From: Hydractinia symbiolongicarpus | Taxonomy: Eukaryota; Cnidaria; Hydrozoa; Anthoathecata; Hydractiniidae | DNA: 64,000 nt | NCBI RefSeq assembly: GCF_029227915.1 | Contig: NC_079882.1 | Location: 17,560,501-17,624,500 of the forward strand | Direction: 5' to 3' | Part shown: positions 44,568 through 54,958 of the stretch, piece after piece | Layout: every line of letters begins with the position of its first letter | How positions within the stretch are numbered: the first letter of the stretch is position 1 | Made by a program: the position numbers and the translations under genes | Notes under the pieces: model-generated | Database searches by the model: none | Seen by the model: the letters and a program-made list of their open reading frames with translations, nothing else | What the model was told of the DNA's origin: nothing

Positions 44568-44820
44568 ATGTCCATTAATGATTATCTCATAATGCCTGAT
44601 CGAATAGTCCGTGCTAATTCATGGACACTAATGTTTGTACCCGATCATTTAAAGACAGGAAATATGTACTGCCGAAGTTCGTGAAAATCCCTGGACATTA
44701 ATGTTAGTACCCGATCATTTCAAGACACAGGAAATGTGTGACCGAGCAGTTCGTGAATATCCTAATATCATCGAATATGTTCCGGATCGTTTCAGAGCCA
44801 TGGTTAAAAATAAAGCATGA
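44568..44820 (+). pseudogene. P2 repeat protein with VPDHFKTQ units
   Basis: ATG after AATAAAG, then MPDRIVRA and FVPDHLKTG. After frameshifts it continues DHFKTQEMCDRAVREYP and IIEYVPDRFRAMV to a TGA that overlaps the next start (ATGA, 44817-44820). Same repeat unit as P1 30195-30526, with fewer units. The function is unknown. Confidence 0.55.
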
Positions 44821-44981
44821 AGATTGAGTATTGTGATGAATGTAGAATTATTCTCGATAAATATGACAGATGCGAGAAGTGTGGACGGAGGTTAATTATT
44901 TATGGAAAAATGCTGTGTTGGGAACACTATATCATGTGACTCACCTACAACGGAGGAATGTGTCCTTGTAAAAAGCCCTAG
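44817..44981 (+). pseudogene. P2 small zinc-ribbon-like protein, premature TGA
   Basis: Same protein as P1 30539-30700: CDEC, CEKC, GKMLCW, and after a TGA at 44937-44939 the conserved NGGMCPC. AATAAAGC lies before the ATG. The in-frame stop removes the last CxC pair. The start overlaps the stop of the upstream repeat protein by four bases. Confidence 0.65.
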
Positions 44982-45005
44982 TTGAACTCCAGTTCCCATA
45001 AATAA

Positions 45006-45188
45006 ATGTTCAAATTCGGTAACGAGAATGTTAACTCAAGAGACTTTTATTCCAAAGCGACTCCACTAAATATTAAAAACAAGGGCAAAGATGAACGCTT
45101 CGTCATTGGTTATGAAAATAGTGACAACAAGCTATCACCTCTATTGATCAAAACACCCAAAAAGCCAGACATTTATCCATTCAGATGA
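45006..45188 (+). pseudogene. P2 MFKF-type conserved protein, truncated
   Basis: 60 codons starting after AATAAATG. Shares MFKF, ENVNS, ATPLNIK, DERFVIGYE and LLIKTPK with P1 30730-30981, then diverges and stops. The middle block NIVLSDPFSATKG of P1 is missing, so an internal deletion is likely. Confidence 0.5.
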
Positions 45189-45265
45189 TGACAATGAAGA
45201 ACCATTCATTGTGGTATAGTAAAAACTCGATAGATTTTGTATGCAATGTTGTATACAAAATAAAC

Positions 45266-45541
45266 ATGAACGAGCTTAAAAAAGAGGCAAAGAAACTAGC
45301 TATACGTGGATATTCAACTATGAAAAAGGGTGAAATTATAGCCGCGATTCATAAGGTAAAATATAAAGATATTGCAACACAAACACTTGGGCCTTATTGC
45401 AAGCCATGCTCGAATATCACGGTTATAAAAATAATTTATGAGTACATAAGAGGCCTCGAAGCGAGACAGAAACGAAATATCATCTATGACGGTGATTTTA
45501 TGATCGATAAAGATACCGGTGATGTGCTTGGTGAAATTTAA
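45266..45541 (+). CDS. P2 SAP-like small protein, 91 residues
   Basis: Start set at 45266 by AATAAAC before the ATG; the upstream in-frame ATG at 45185 would add an unlikely leader. The N-terminus (MNELKKEAKKLAIRGYSTMK and KGEIIAAI) has the helix-loop-helix pattern of a SAP/Rho-N fold, a small nucleic-acid-binding unit also found in Polinton-type elements. The C-terminus (YDGDFMIDKDTGDVLGEI) is acidic. Intact. P1 has no equivalent, probably because the inversion/deletion around X/Y removed it. Confidence 0.6.
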   Translation: MNELKKEAKKLAIRGYSTMKKGEIIAAIHKVKYKDIATQTLGPYCKPCSNITVIKIIYEYIRGLEARQKRNIIYDGDFMIDKDTGDVLGEI

Positions 45542-45586
45542 TGTTTTATACAAAACATTAAAATCATGAATACGCTGGCGGTTTGT

Positions 45587-46230
45587 CTAAGTAGCGCATA
45601 CATACTGCGCAGACTGTAAGTTTTTTAACAATTCTATTCTCGCCTCATCGCGGCTTTTGGCTATTAATTGATGCCTTTCTTGGTTATTAATCGTTTCCAC
45701 GATCTTTTTCGTACGTTGTCGAATCTGCTCCTTTAACAGCATATATTTTTGCTTCTCTTGGTTTATTAGTGAAAATACATAGTCGGATATAATTCCATTC
45801 TCAATCGCCCTTGATATCAAATCGACAATACTATTCGGCTTAGTCTCTGCAAGGAGTGTTATTGAATCATGTTTTTTACGTTTATAGTTCAATTTCTTCC
45901 CACCTTGTTTTAAGGCAGTCTGTCCTAATCCAACGGCAATGCTGATTCCTCCTATCGCGACGGCCAGAGGTACTCCGATGCCGCTGAGCATACTAGCGAT
46001 ACCTACGCCTGATGTTATCACGCTTATGGCGAGCAATCCGTGGTCCATGTAGTATACCCAAGTCTCATGCATCCTAAATTTCTTACTGAGTTTTTCTCGC
46101 TGCTTGACCTCACAAACTGTTCGATCTCTTCTATTTTCTTTAATCGATACACGTGCCCCTCGTTATTCTCATGATCCGGTGCACTTGGTGGTAAGCTCGG
46201 GTATAGCTTGGTAATATCTGTCATATTCAT
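45587..46230 (-). pseudogene. P2 membrane protein with TM hairpin and long C-terminal coiled coil, one frameshift
   Basis: From 46230 the frame reads MNMTDITKLYPSLPPSAPDH and YRLKKIEEIEQF. It shifts near 46080 and continues HGLLAISVITSGVGIASMLS plus GIGVPLAVAIGGISIAVGL (paired hydrophobic segments), then KKHDSITLLAETKPNSIVDL and a Lys/Glu-rich coiled coil to 45587. I recognise this layout (YPSLP start, QKI-EIE helix, two Gly-rich membrane segments, KHD-x-I-x-LLA) from Polinton-derived proteins in corals and hydrozoans. The start overlaps the stop of gene X (ATGA). P1 lacks the gene. Confidence 0.65.
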
Positions 46231-46919
46231 TGTATGAGCAAGTGCATGGTAATTCCCACAAACGAAACGTTCTTATCATGGTGATGTTCATCTGTTAACA
46301 TAAAATTTAGCTGATCGGTCGAGCCTTTTAAAGGAAGGTAAACAGGATTGTCGAAACTCCATCTCACCTCATCTCCCCAAGCAGTAAGCTCTTTGAGTGA
46401 AAGAATTGATAATATATGTGATTTTCTACCATTAAGAAGGCATCTGTCCTCAACGATTTGGTGACAAACAAGTCTAAGCCTCTGGTATACATCAGTCTTG
46501 TATAAGCTATCATGATCGCCTTTAATGAACATTGATTTGGTATCAAAATTATATCCCATAAGATCCGTCAGTGTTTTATCAATTATCGCAACATATCCTT
46601 TGCTAACTCTGACTTTACATACTCCATTTCTGAGTACAAAAAGTTTAATTCTTCCTCCTGCATGTTCGTTTACTATAGCAGCTAGATCTTCTATTCTATA
46701 TAGGCCTTTCTCAATGCCGATAAGAGTTTCAAAAGCCCCTATGCTAAAATCTCCATCATTGGTCGATCCGGGTGTCGCTTTGTAAATCTTGATATCGTTA
46801 TTTTTTCCGAAAAGATTCAGCCACGTAGCTCTAATGCTGATCGACTTCAATGCGATCATAGTATTCTGCTCTAGGTAATCCTCAAATATCGTAGGTTTGT
46901 CTATATCTGTTATATACAA
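46227..46919 (-). pseudogene. P2 gene X (possible minor capsid/penton-like protein), start codon lost
   Basis: 230 residues from YITDIDKPTIFEDYL to VSFVGITMHLLIQ. The initiator, which should sit at the end of the palindrome, is ACG; otherwise the frame is complete. Shared with P1: IALKSISI, GLYRIEDLAAIVN, KLFVLRNGVCKVRV and LMGYN. The strand-rich C-terminus (DQLNFMLTDEHHHDKNVSF) resembles jelly-roll-type minor structural proteins. The role is inferred from position and shape only. Confidence 0.6.
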
Positions 46920-46927
46920 TTGTTTCG

Positions 46928-46945
46928 TGTTTCTTTAAAGAAACA
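46928..46945. promoter_or_regulatory. Palindrome between divergent genes X and Y (P2)
   Basis: TGTTTCTTTAAAGAAACA, identical to 31211-31228 in P1. Its last base is the A of the gene Y ATG (46945). On the other side the X start is ACG. A TATA-like core, TTTAAA, is at the centre. Confidence 0.75.
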
Positions 46946-48045
46946 TGAATATCTATTCGTATAATCCTTTAGCAAGGTACAAGTCTAATAGAGGCGACTG
47001 GCCTCTCGGTATAACTAACTTGGAGCATCAGGACCTCTACGTGTCTACGAATCAGCACATTTCTGTGGCATTCCCACAGTTTACCATGTATCCCATCAAA
47101 GTTCCCACTAACCTGTTGAACGAGCCCGTGAGTATAAATTGGAAAGGCCAAGCCTTGAGTTATTGGAATATCCAGGTCAATTTCGCTTGCCATTGCGCGA
47201 CAACGGCATTAGGCATATCTGCTCAGCACATGAGTGGCTCCGTACCCCTTGTCAATTCAATTTTTAAATTCCACGTATATTACCATATGAGACGTATTTT
47301 AGCGAGAATGAAGGTACCTATTCCCTACGAGGGAGGCTTTTCTCAATATGATAACCCATACTCGAGCTCAGGATACGCCCAGGTATGCCGCGAATACGGT
47401 GCAAATCCTAATAGCCTCTACAAATTCAAAGCCTTGGTATCATCGTTAACAGACGGAAGGTAGTGGCCACAGGTTAACGGCGATTGGACCAAGTTTATCA
47501 CTCCCACTAGCCAGGGTCTGACATCGGAAGGTCTAACCAAGCTTAGCGAAAGTATACGCGTCTATGTTGTCTTATTGCTAGGGTCTCAAGCGAGTGCCAA
47601 GGCCTCCTTACTCGGTTCTGGTGCGGATAACTATACAGCGAGGCAAATATTATTGCAGAAATTCGAGGCCCTGATTCAACGTGAGGAAAACGTAGGTAAA
47701 GACATTACGGAATTTCAAAATGTGCTCCAGTATGCACATACTCCAGTAAACGTCGTCATGCCCATCGTTTACATGCTACCCTCCAATATGGACCCCCTCA
47801 TTGGAAAGATTGTTGGATATAACAATAACGTTCTAATCGCCCCCTCTGGGATAGGTGTAGGTGTAGAGCTAGATCTGAATACCAAAGCTGTCGAGCATGA
47901 GGCATCCTTTACTATACCTCCTAGGCAACATATCAAGAAAACCACGCCGGATACCAAGGAAGACCTTAGGCAGCATTCGGATATCAAAGCTGTTATCATA
48001 ACAGTTAGCGTGGAAGTTATTTTAATGTACATATGCTTTAAGTAA
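46945..48045 (+). pseudogene. P2 gene Y, long uncharacterised structural-looking protein, one stop
   Basis: 366 codons in one frame from MNIYSYNPLARYK with a TAG at 47461-47463. Features are NLEHQDLYVS, a Gly/Ser-rich middle, ADNYTARQILLQKFEALIQR, VVMPIVYMLP and a hydrophobic end (VIITVSVEVILMYICF). No known family is recognised. Position next to X and the membrane proteins suggests a virion component. Only the first 35 residues have a counterpart in P1. Confidence 0.6.
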
Positions 48046-48076
48046 ATCTAGTGTATTGTTTAAAGCACTAGACTCT

Positions 48077-49198
48077 CTACGATCTCTTATCATCCTTCCT
48101 CCCTACGTAAGCCACCACGATACCCACAGCTCCTGCAATTGCTAGGTAGAGGTGTCTCGCTACATATTCCACGACTTTGGCAGCTACCCTAAAAAAGAAC
48201 GACACCACGCTGCCAATGATTCCAGGAAGAGCTGCACCTGCCTTGCCTGCCAAATATTTGAGGAACTTTCCGAGCCTTTCCAGCTGCTCTTGAACAAACC
48301 CTTTGCCTGCAGCACTACTTCCTCCAGCACCAGCTCCTGCTGCCCCACTAACACCTGTGAGCGCCAGGACGATGGTAGAGACTATCAATCCAATAGCAGA
48401 AGCGATGCTCGCTATAGTTATCCCTTGCTCTTTGAAGAGAATAGTCAGCTTCTTCCTTAGCGATGTGTCATCTCCAGCTATTTTCATGAGGGTCTCTTTG
48501 ATATTTTTCAACTGATTGCGGACATCCTTATCCAAATTTTTTTGTTGCTCCTCGGATACACCCGGCGTAGCTTTCTTTGTCTTTAACCTCTTTAGTTTAC
48601 CGCTGAGAGTCTTAAGATCGCGCTTAAACCCCCTTTTTCACGTTCATCTAAGGCTTCGGTAAAGGAAGTATCGTCCATCAAACTCTTCGTTTCATCAAGC
48701 ACGTTCTCGAGTAATGGCAACATCTCGATGTCACCAGGGTTGTCCTCGATGGTATCAATATTATTCAAGAGTCCCTGCGCCATCTTTTTACTACCTTTGT
48801 GTGGTGTGGTATAGTCAGTCAACCCCATGGTTCGCAACCTACCAGCGCCAAAGGCTTTTTTTTATCGCACCCATGGCTCTCAACTCACCATTTTGTTGTG
48901 TAAGCTCTATACCATCGTAGGTAAGCTGATTACCTTCTATTGTAAAGTTATCATAGTGTTTGGCATTCGGTTTCCCCGGCTCCTCACTAAGACTTTCGTA
49001 TAGACTATCAACTTTTGATATCAGTATTTCCCGCCTTGCCGCTAGAGTGTCACCTCGTGAAGGTGTTGCGGGCTCAGTGCTTGTTCCTTGAATATCCTCG
49101 GGTCGAAGGATATCGCTGTCACTGCTGAACTCCTCAGGCTCCTCTTCTATATCTCCCTCCGGCGTAAAATCTGGTTCAAACGCTGGATTTATAGGCAT
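48077..49198 (-). pseudogene. P2 coiled-coil membrane protein, frameshifted
   Basis: Counterpart of P1 32755-31682. MPINPAFEPDFTPEGDIEEE, then EEFSSDSDILRPEDI, then a block with LTYDGIELTQQNGELRAMG run in 49198-48839. After a shift MGLTDYTTPHKGSKKMAQGL follows (48837-48660). After another shift KATPGVSEEQQ leads to KIAGDDTSLRKK and the membrane half (TIASIASAIGLIVSTIVLAL, SFFFRVAAKVVEYVARHLYL). At least two frameshifts. AATAAA abuts the start codon. Confidence 0.7.
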
Positions 49199-49229
49199 TT
49201 TATTTCAACCCCAGAAACATATAATAAAT

Positions 49230-49490
49230 ATGTTTGGAAAGATACTTAATCCCAATAAGGAGATCAAAACAATGATGGCGATGAAGGGTAAATAGCAGAG
49301 GGTGAGGATAAACCATATACCAAGCACTATAGGCCCAAATTTGTATGTGGACATTCCTAACCTTGGTCAAAATGATGTGATTTTTCCCGGTTCAATCAAG
49401 TTGCTTTTTGTCTTGGAATTGACTGGTACAAACACCAATCGTACCATCGTTAGCAATATCGGTAAGACCCTGGTCCAAAACCTTCGCATA
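49230..49490 (+). pseudogene. P2 major capsid protein, N-terminal fragment
   Basis: Starts MFGKILNPNKEIK after AATAAAT, has a TAG at about 49293, then RVRINHIPSTIGPNLYV, IPNLGQNDVIFPG and SIKLLFVLELTGTNTN up to NLRI at 49490, where similarity to P1 and P3 capsid proteins stops abruptly. The following bases belong to the ATPase gene of the other strand. About 300 C-terminal residues are missing. Confidence 0.75.
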
Positions 49491-49580
49491 AGCCAGAAGG
49501 TCCAGGACTCGCTGCGTTTTTCCACATCCCGTGGGCCCACTAAGAATTGCCGTATGGGATTCCTTGATAATATCTAGCAT
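49491..49580 (-). pseudogene. P2 packaging ATPase, N-terminal fragment with intact Walker A
   Basis: Starts MLDIIKESHTAILSG directly after AATAAA and has GPTGCGKTQRVLDLL, then runs into antisense capsid sequence. Everything after Walker A is deleted. It shows that the ancestral Walker A had the Lys that P1 has lost. Confidence 0.75.
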
Positions 49581-49638
49581 TTTATTCTTCGTATATATAC
49601 CACGGGTATATATATACGAAATTTACATGTGCTTTTAT

Positions 49639-49890
49639 TTACTTAGTTTTTGGGACTATACTCGCGGGCAACCACCCCTTGCTTACGTCCATCTCACGAC
49701 TGCCTCGCCCTGCGGTGAAATATGCGATAATCTTCATAACGTCGTTCGTATCTAGCTTAGTACTAGGGCTCGAGATTCCTAAAAATCGCTTACCAAGCAT
49801 CGCGTAATCGTAAGTGAATCCAAGGTCTACAACACTTTCGTACACCATGTCTATAATCTCCTTTTGCTGAGGGGTAACATTCGAACTCAT
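49639..49890 (-). CDS. P2 conserved 83-residue protein
   Basis: Intact copy of P1 37376-37125, same length and roughly 80% identical by eye (MSSNVTPQQKEIIDMVYESV, PSTKLDTNDVMK, GSREMDVSKGWLPASIV). Preceded by AATAAACC. It is the best-conserved small gene of the two elements, which suggests strong past selection. Confidence 0.72.
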   Translation of the reverse strand: MSSNVTPQQKEIIDMVYESVVDLGFTYDYAMLGKRFLGISSPSTKLDTNDVMKIIAYFTAGRGSREMDVSKGWLPASIVPKTK

Positions 49891-49904
49891 GGTTTATTAT
49901 ATGT

Positions 49905-50233
49905 CTATCGCATGTGGAAAATATCAATATCTGGCTTAGGCTCCTGCCTAACGCCACTGCAGCAAACTGCTGGGTAACCGCGGTTTTACGAGTAAAATAT
50001 ATGACACCTCCGATACAGGCGATCGCGAGTAGGCCTCCAGCGCCATATAGATAGACACTGCCCGACTGTATAGAACTGGTTTTGACTGGAGGTTGTACAA
50101 CACCCTCTTGTTGTTTAAGATCTTCCTTCCTCTTCTTCATCAATGCAGCTAACTTGTGACCCTGTGCGACTCTCCCCGGATGCTTTACTGGCTTTGTTAT
50201 AACCCTCTCTTCTTGTAGCTGTTCAGTGCTCAT
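49905..50233 (-). pseudogene. P2 single-span membrane protein with QGHKLAALMKK motif, frameshift near the end
   Basis: From MSTEQLQEERVITKPV at 50233; RVAQGHKLAALMKKRKE; membrane helix GAGGLLAIACIGGVIYF. A shift near 49970 leads to EPKPDIDIFHMR in the next frame and TAG at 49905-49907, matching the P1 C-terminus pattern (PKPDLDLLNMK). Confidence 0.6.
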
Positions 50234-50269
50234 TTCTTTATAAGTCGTGAGACTTATAAAATCACTTTC

Positions 50270-50540
50270 TTTTTGCATTAAGAACGAGGGATAGACCCTG
50301 TTCCTCCAGGTTCTCTATAGTCTCTTTTATCGCTGTGATTATAGCCTCGGGAGTATTTAGATCTCTCTCAAAATATCTCATGAACTCCCTAAATGTTATA
50401 GGTTCTTTCTTGGGTGAAATTATTCCGAGCTTCCTCTGTTGGTGGTTCCATTCGGCTAGTCTCTTACCTGCCGCAACCCTTTCCGGGTGTTTTTTGTTTA
50501 ATTTAACAATTTTTTCGATGGTCTCGGTTTATTGCTGGTT
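50270..50540 (-). pseudogene. P2 second KRLAEWN-motif protein
   Basis: Minus-strand frame reading IEKIVKLNKKHPERVAAGKR, LAEWNHQQRK and KEPITFREFMRYFERD, with a helical tail ending at about 50270. The PERVAAGKRLAEWN motif parallels RVAQGHKLAALMKK in the neighbouring gene, so the two are probably paralogues, here without a membrane helix. The initiator is unclear: a TAA lies just upstream of the conserved part. Confidence 0.5.
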
Positions 50541-50550
50541 TATAATAATA

Positions 50551-51143
50551 CTACACGCGCTGCTCATCTTTTTGTTGCTCCTCCTCAATCTCTCTCTTCT
50601 CATCAGTGGACTTTGAGAGCGGGGTGTGATTTATCGTGTGCGCGGCTACTAAAAGAGGCGCGAGGAATCGACCAAAGGCTGTGTAAACGAGAATACCCAA
50701 ATCAGCCATCTTTTCCCTAATAACAGGGTCGTTTTCTAAATCATAACGAAGATCCTCGGGACTATCAAGCGGTGAAATATTGCCTATGACCTTCGTATAC
50801 ATACTTATGGCATGGGTACTGAGAGCTTTGGCAGTCTTTGTTCCTTTCTCATGGAGATCGCGTTGAATATACTCATTATATATTTTCTCGTTAACTGCAG
50901 GCGATGCTTTGTCCAGGAAACCTTCGCTACATTTTTTAGGCAGTAAATGTGGCTTGGTCTTTCGTATATCTTTGACGTTTAACGTTTGTCTATTTTTTGA
51001 TCAACAGCCCCGGCTGGAGTGTCAACTACATCAAATATCTCCGATAAATCGTGAGCCATGTTTATCAAACGTCTGTACTGGTAGAAACAAGCAATGATTT
51101 CTACGTATGGGAGGAGTATCAATATCGGTAACAATAACTCCAT
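50551..51143 (-). pseudogene. P2 two-part membrane protein, frameshifted
   Basis: Counterpart of P1 38636-38013. MELLLPILILLPYVEIIACF, then YRRLINMAHDLSEIFDVVDT to a shift near 50990. Then KCSEGFLDKASPAV, HEKGTKTAKALS, SMYTKVIG, MADLGILVYTAFGRFLAPLL and VAAHTINHT to the stop at 50551. Confidence 0.65.
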
Positions 51144-51203
51144 TTAATTGCGGCTTTGTGTAAAGGTAATGTCTCACAACACCCTTAGATAAAGCGCGCT
51201 AAA

Positions 51204-51701
51204 TTACTCTGATATGGATCGATGGCCTATCGATTGATTTTCATTTTTCCACAATGGCTGCATGTTGGTATAATGTAACCGCGCGAGCTGTATCTCCCTA
51301 CTAGGTGGAACACCATTTTTTCGATATTTAATAGGGATTTTGTGATCGAATTCCCACTACCCTCGGTTTCCCCAGCACATACCATCCGAAAATTGAGCCT
51401 GAGTATGGCCAATAAATGTGCAGATCCCACACCCAAGATACTCTGTGGATGCTATCTCAGTGTCTCTGTTTAGAGCATCGCGAATCCTATTTAGAATGAG
51501 GTGATGCATATATCCAGGGAAATCGCATTCCTTACAATGACCATGCTGTTTCCCATGGTGGCATTTATTGCGTTCCCTTGTCGCCTTCATGCCGTCGAGG
51601 CATTTGATGCACCATTTTGTCCATTCGCCATTCCGTTGGATCTTAAAATTATCAAAAGAACAAGGTTTTTTACAGCTTGTACAGCATTTAGTATCCTCCA
51701 T
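51204..51701 (-). pseudogene. P2 HNH-type endonuclease-like protein, one stop
   Basis: Frame of 166 codons. Zinc knuckle CCTSCKKPC and WCIKCLDGMK; HGKQHGHCKECDFPGYMHHL; LGCGICTFIGH; a TAG after GNRG (about 51357); then EFDHKIPIKYRKNG, MQPLWKNENQS and GHRSISE. DH of DHKIPI plus the downstream N and H residues fit an HNH active site. Less decayed than the P1 copy. Confidence 0.72.
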
Positions 51702-51754
51702 TTGTTGTTGTATACACTATCAATATATACAAACTTTGGGACAATATTCATCAT

Positions 51755-54700
51755 TTATAAATCTAATGGTTTTGTATGTATACGATCCTCTAGCACTACC
51801 CTTTTATCATAGAACGCCGATAGCCCTAGTTTGTTTTGCTGATACGTTACCATTCCCTGGTTATGAACCCGGAAGCCCACATTTTTTTGCATTATCCAGC
51901 TCTCCCTTCAGTGCTTTTATATATCTAGACCACGTCACTTCATTCTGTCTTTTGGACATACCTTTGCAGGAAAATTTCGTGCCGTTTTTACATTCAACGA
52001 AGTAACATTTGGCGGTCAAGGCAATCATTCTCGAACCAATGAATTCTTCTTTGAACAAGCCTCCGGTTCTGCTTGAATATTTATCGGTGACTAACCAGTT
52101 TTTAACATCCTCATTATACTGCTTGATTAATTCGAGGCGAACAACATCACGTAGGTTATCTCCAGAGATCGCGAAATAAGCACTATCGGTGTCCATATAA
52201 AGGTACTCGTAGTTTTTTCGATCTACGTATTTGTCGAGAAAATTATAATAGAACTCGAGCATCCGCAATTTAGCTAGCTGATACACAAGGATTCCACATT
52301 GGTACGCTCTATTTATGGAAACGCCTTGTTTAACCCGCCTTACTTCGTACGCCTCTCCAATCTCTTCCAAATCCTCCAAATATGGGCTTCTCATTGCAGC
52401 ATCTACCACCTTCTCATCTCGCGTAAATGTAGTATTTGCATGTCTCGCCAGGTCCTCTATCCTTTTGCCGTAAAAACTGTTCCCCTTCAGCTTTGCAGTA
52501 TCACCAGCGATGCGCTTATCAGGGTGTTTATCAGCTTGGCGACGCGCATCCGTTATTTCCTCAGGGAACCAAGCGAATGGTTTACCACGTGAGTACTTGA
52601 GTATTTGATAACAAGCTGTAATTTTTAATCCATGATTCAGGTACCACTTAAGCAGGTCAGTACAAAGCAGGATCTTCTCAGTTTTCATCACTCCCAACAA
52701 CTTCCTGTTACCGGGGTACGTTTTTGCCCTGTCTTGTTTAAATAATCGTGCATATGCTGAGGAATTTGATTGTCAGCGATCTCTCTAACCACAAATAACG
52801 GAGACATTTCACTGAATTTTTCATGCAACTCAGTAGGCACCTCAATGTCAACTTGGGCAAACCCGAAGAGCGATCCATCAGGAATGTCTCGCACCAGATC
52901 ATCTATTTTTTCAGCAGGGTCTGCCCTTTTTATCAACTTCTCCTTACCAAAAGGAAAATCTTGTAGCAGAGTGCTTGGATAGAGAATGTTCGCATCATTC
53001 TCTCTTAAAAAACTCATGTCTGAACGTCTGGTAATCAATTGATAGTGTGTTTTGATCACTGAGTGTGCTATAAAACGCCTCATGATCGACTGGTCCCACA
53101 TGATTCAACTTTTCGTAGCAGGTCAACCACTCATATGGAAACATTAATTTTTTAAGATCACAATCCAATGATTTGCACCATCTTTCATAACTCAAGCCTG
53201 GCGCGAGGAAAATTTTAATATCGATGAATTTGAACTTTGAAGTGGTAAGAAACATATAATCGTTGTCTTTTTTCGCCACTTTGGCACCATCCGCAATTTG
53301 TTCGACAAAATATCGCTTTATCATATTGATATCGTACTTACCGCTGTTAAAACCGATCACCGTCACTTGGTTTATCCATTCGTGCCAAGCATTTTGAGTT
53401 TGTTCCGGGAGCATATCGAAATCATCCGGCTTGGGATATATACGTTCAACTTCTTGGACAATACGGACTGCTCTAGTTGCTCGACAAATATTTGCACAAG
53501 CACCTTTGGGTCTTCATTCATGATGAATGTTGGATGTTCTTGTAGACTATCGTGAATGGCTACGCTGACGGGTATATGCTCTAATATATATTTTAGATAA
53601 GACGTTTGCTGCTGGTTCAATGGTGCCAGAAGAGCCTCGAAATCAAAAACGATGAAATGGGAATATGGTCTAAATTCTTTCTTGAATAACCTCTTAACCT
53701 TGGGAGGATTTTCACATTCCCATGTAGTAACCAGGTTGTAGCCTAAATTCCGAATGTGGTCCTCTTTGAATTTTGTGCGATTTAAATTATTTTTATCTGC
53801 GTTGGTTGGCTGTGGTTGACATGGGCGTCCATGCCATTTACAGTCGTGGTATTCATATACTGTTTTTGTGTGAGGATCATACCATCTACCCTATAAACTT
53901 CCCTACTACCATTGCGTATTACGCGCTCTCCCCCATGTCCACAAAGAGCATGATGTATATGTCGGCCTGTTTGCTCTGATATAGCTTCAATCCATTGGCA
54001 TGTCGCGTAACTGAAACCCTTATCGGGATAAAATACCTTTTCAGAGCTACTCTGCATCCGTTCGATCTTTTCACCTTTGCAAATGATCTTGGTTTTGATA
54101 CCTTCGCATTCATTTTGTTTGTGTCGTGTGAGGTTTTCCGATCTGTTGAATCTTTGTGTACAAACCTCGCATTCCCAATGCTGCGTCAATACATCCATTT
54201 TCTTGATATAAAAACAATGGCCCTGCATCATACCAATATTGATCGTGTCTAAGTCTTTTTTGTATTGGCCTTGTCCATATACGAGACGCCATGGGGCCTT
54301 ATCGTTGTTTGTTTTTGGTTCAAAGACTCTGATATTAATTTTGAATTTTTTAGCTATACCTTCCAAGTACACGAGCCTCGTAGCCCTTCCCTCTTCCCTC
54401 TTTAATTTAGGTTGCTCGTAGTACTCACGAGCTAATTTGAGGGCCGTCTTTGTAAGGAACACTGTCCCTCTTTTTACATCCGCTCTCTCCCTTACAGCTA
54501 AACGCCTCCAGAAGCATAGATTGTCCGTTTAAACATCTTCACCGTCCATGGCATAGTTACATCTTTTTCCGCGCAGCCAATCTGGTAATGATCCACATCC
54601 AAGTAGGGGTTCTCTCGTAGAAATTATCTTGATCTGAACGTGCTTGAATATTATTTTACCTTCATATGCTCCTGGTCCGCATGTCCCAAATCCAGGCGCT

Positions 54701-54958
54701 TCATCTCACATTCATCGATGAAGCCTGGATTTCGGCCATGCTTGATATTGACCCGTAGCTCTTGGTTTTGTGATAATTCGCAACATCTCCGCCGCCTCGG
54801 TAAATATCGCAGTCGAAGCTGTACATTACCTTCACACGCATGTCTACGTGTGGTGTGATTTTTCGCATAATGGTATCTGTCAATGGCTGGTTAACGTTAT
54901 TATTAAACCTCCATGTTTTGATGCGGTTTCCGTCTTCTATCATTTCCGTGCAACACAT
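51755..54958 (-). pseudogene. P2 protein-primed type-B DNA polymerase, frameshifted and internally deleted
   Basis: Longer N-terminus than P1 (MIEDGNRIKTWRFNNNVNQP at about 54943). Frameshifts lie near 54680, 54530 and 53880. The C2H2 finger reads CEVCTQRFNRSENLTRH and the exonuclease region VIGFNSGKYDINMIKRYF. A deletion of about 130 codons at about 53010 joins HEFFKRE to NDANILYPS, removing the Cys-rich cluster kept in P1. Motif B KLKGNSFYGK and motif C YMDTDSAYFAISGD (about 52180) are intact. The C-terminus ends at 51755. Confidence 0.87.
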
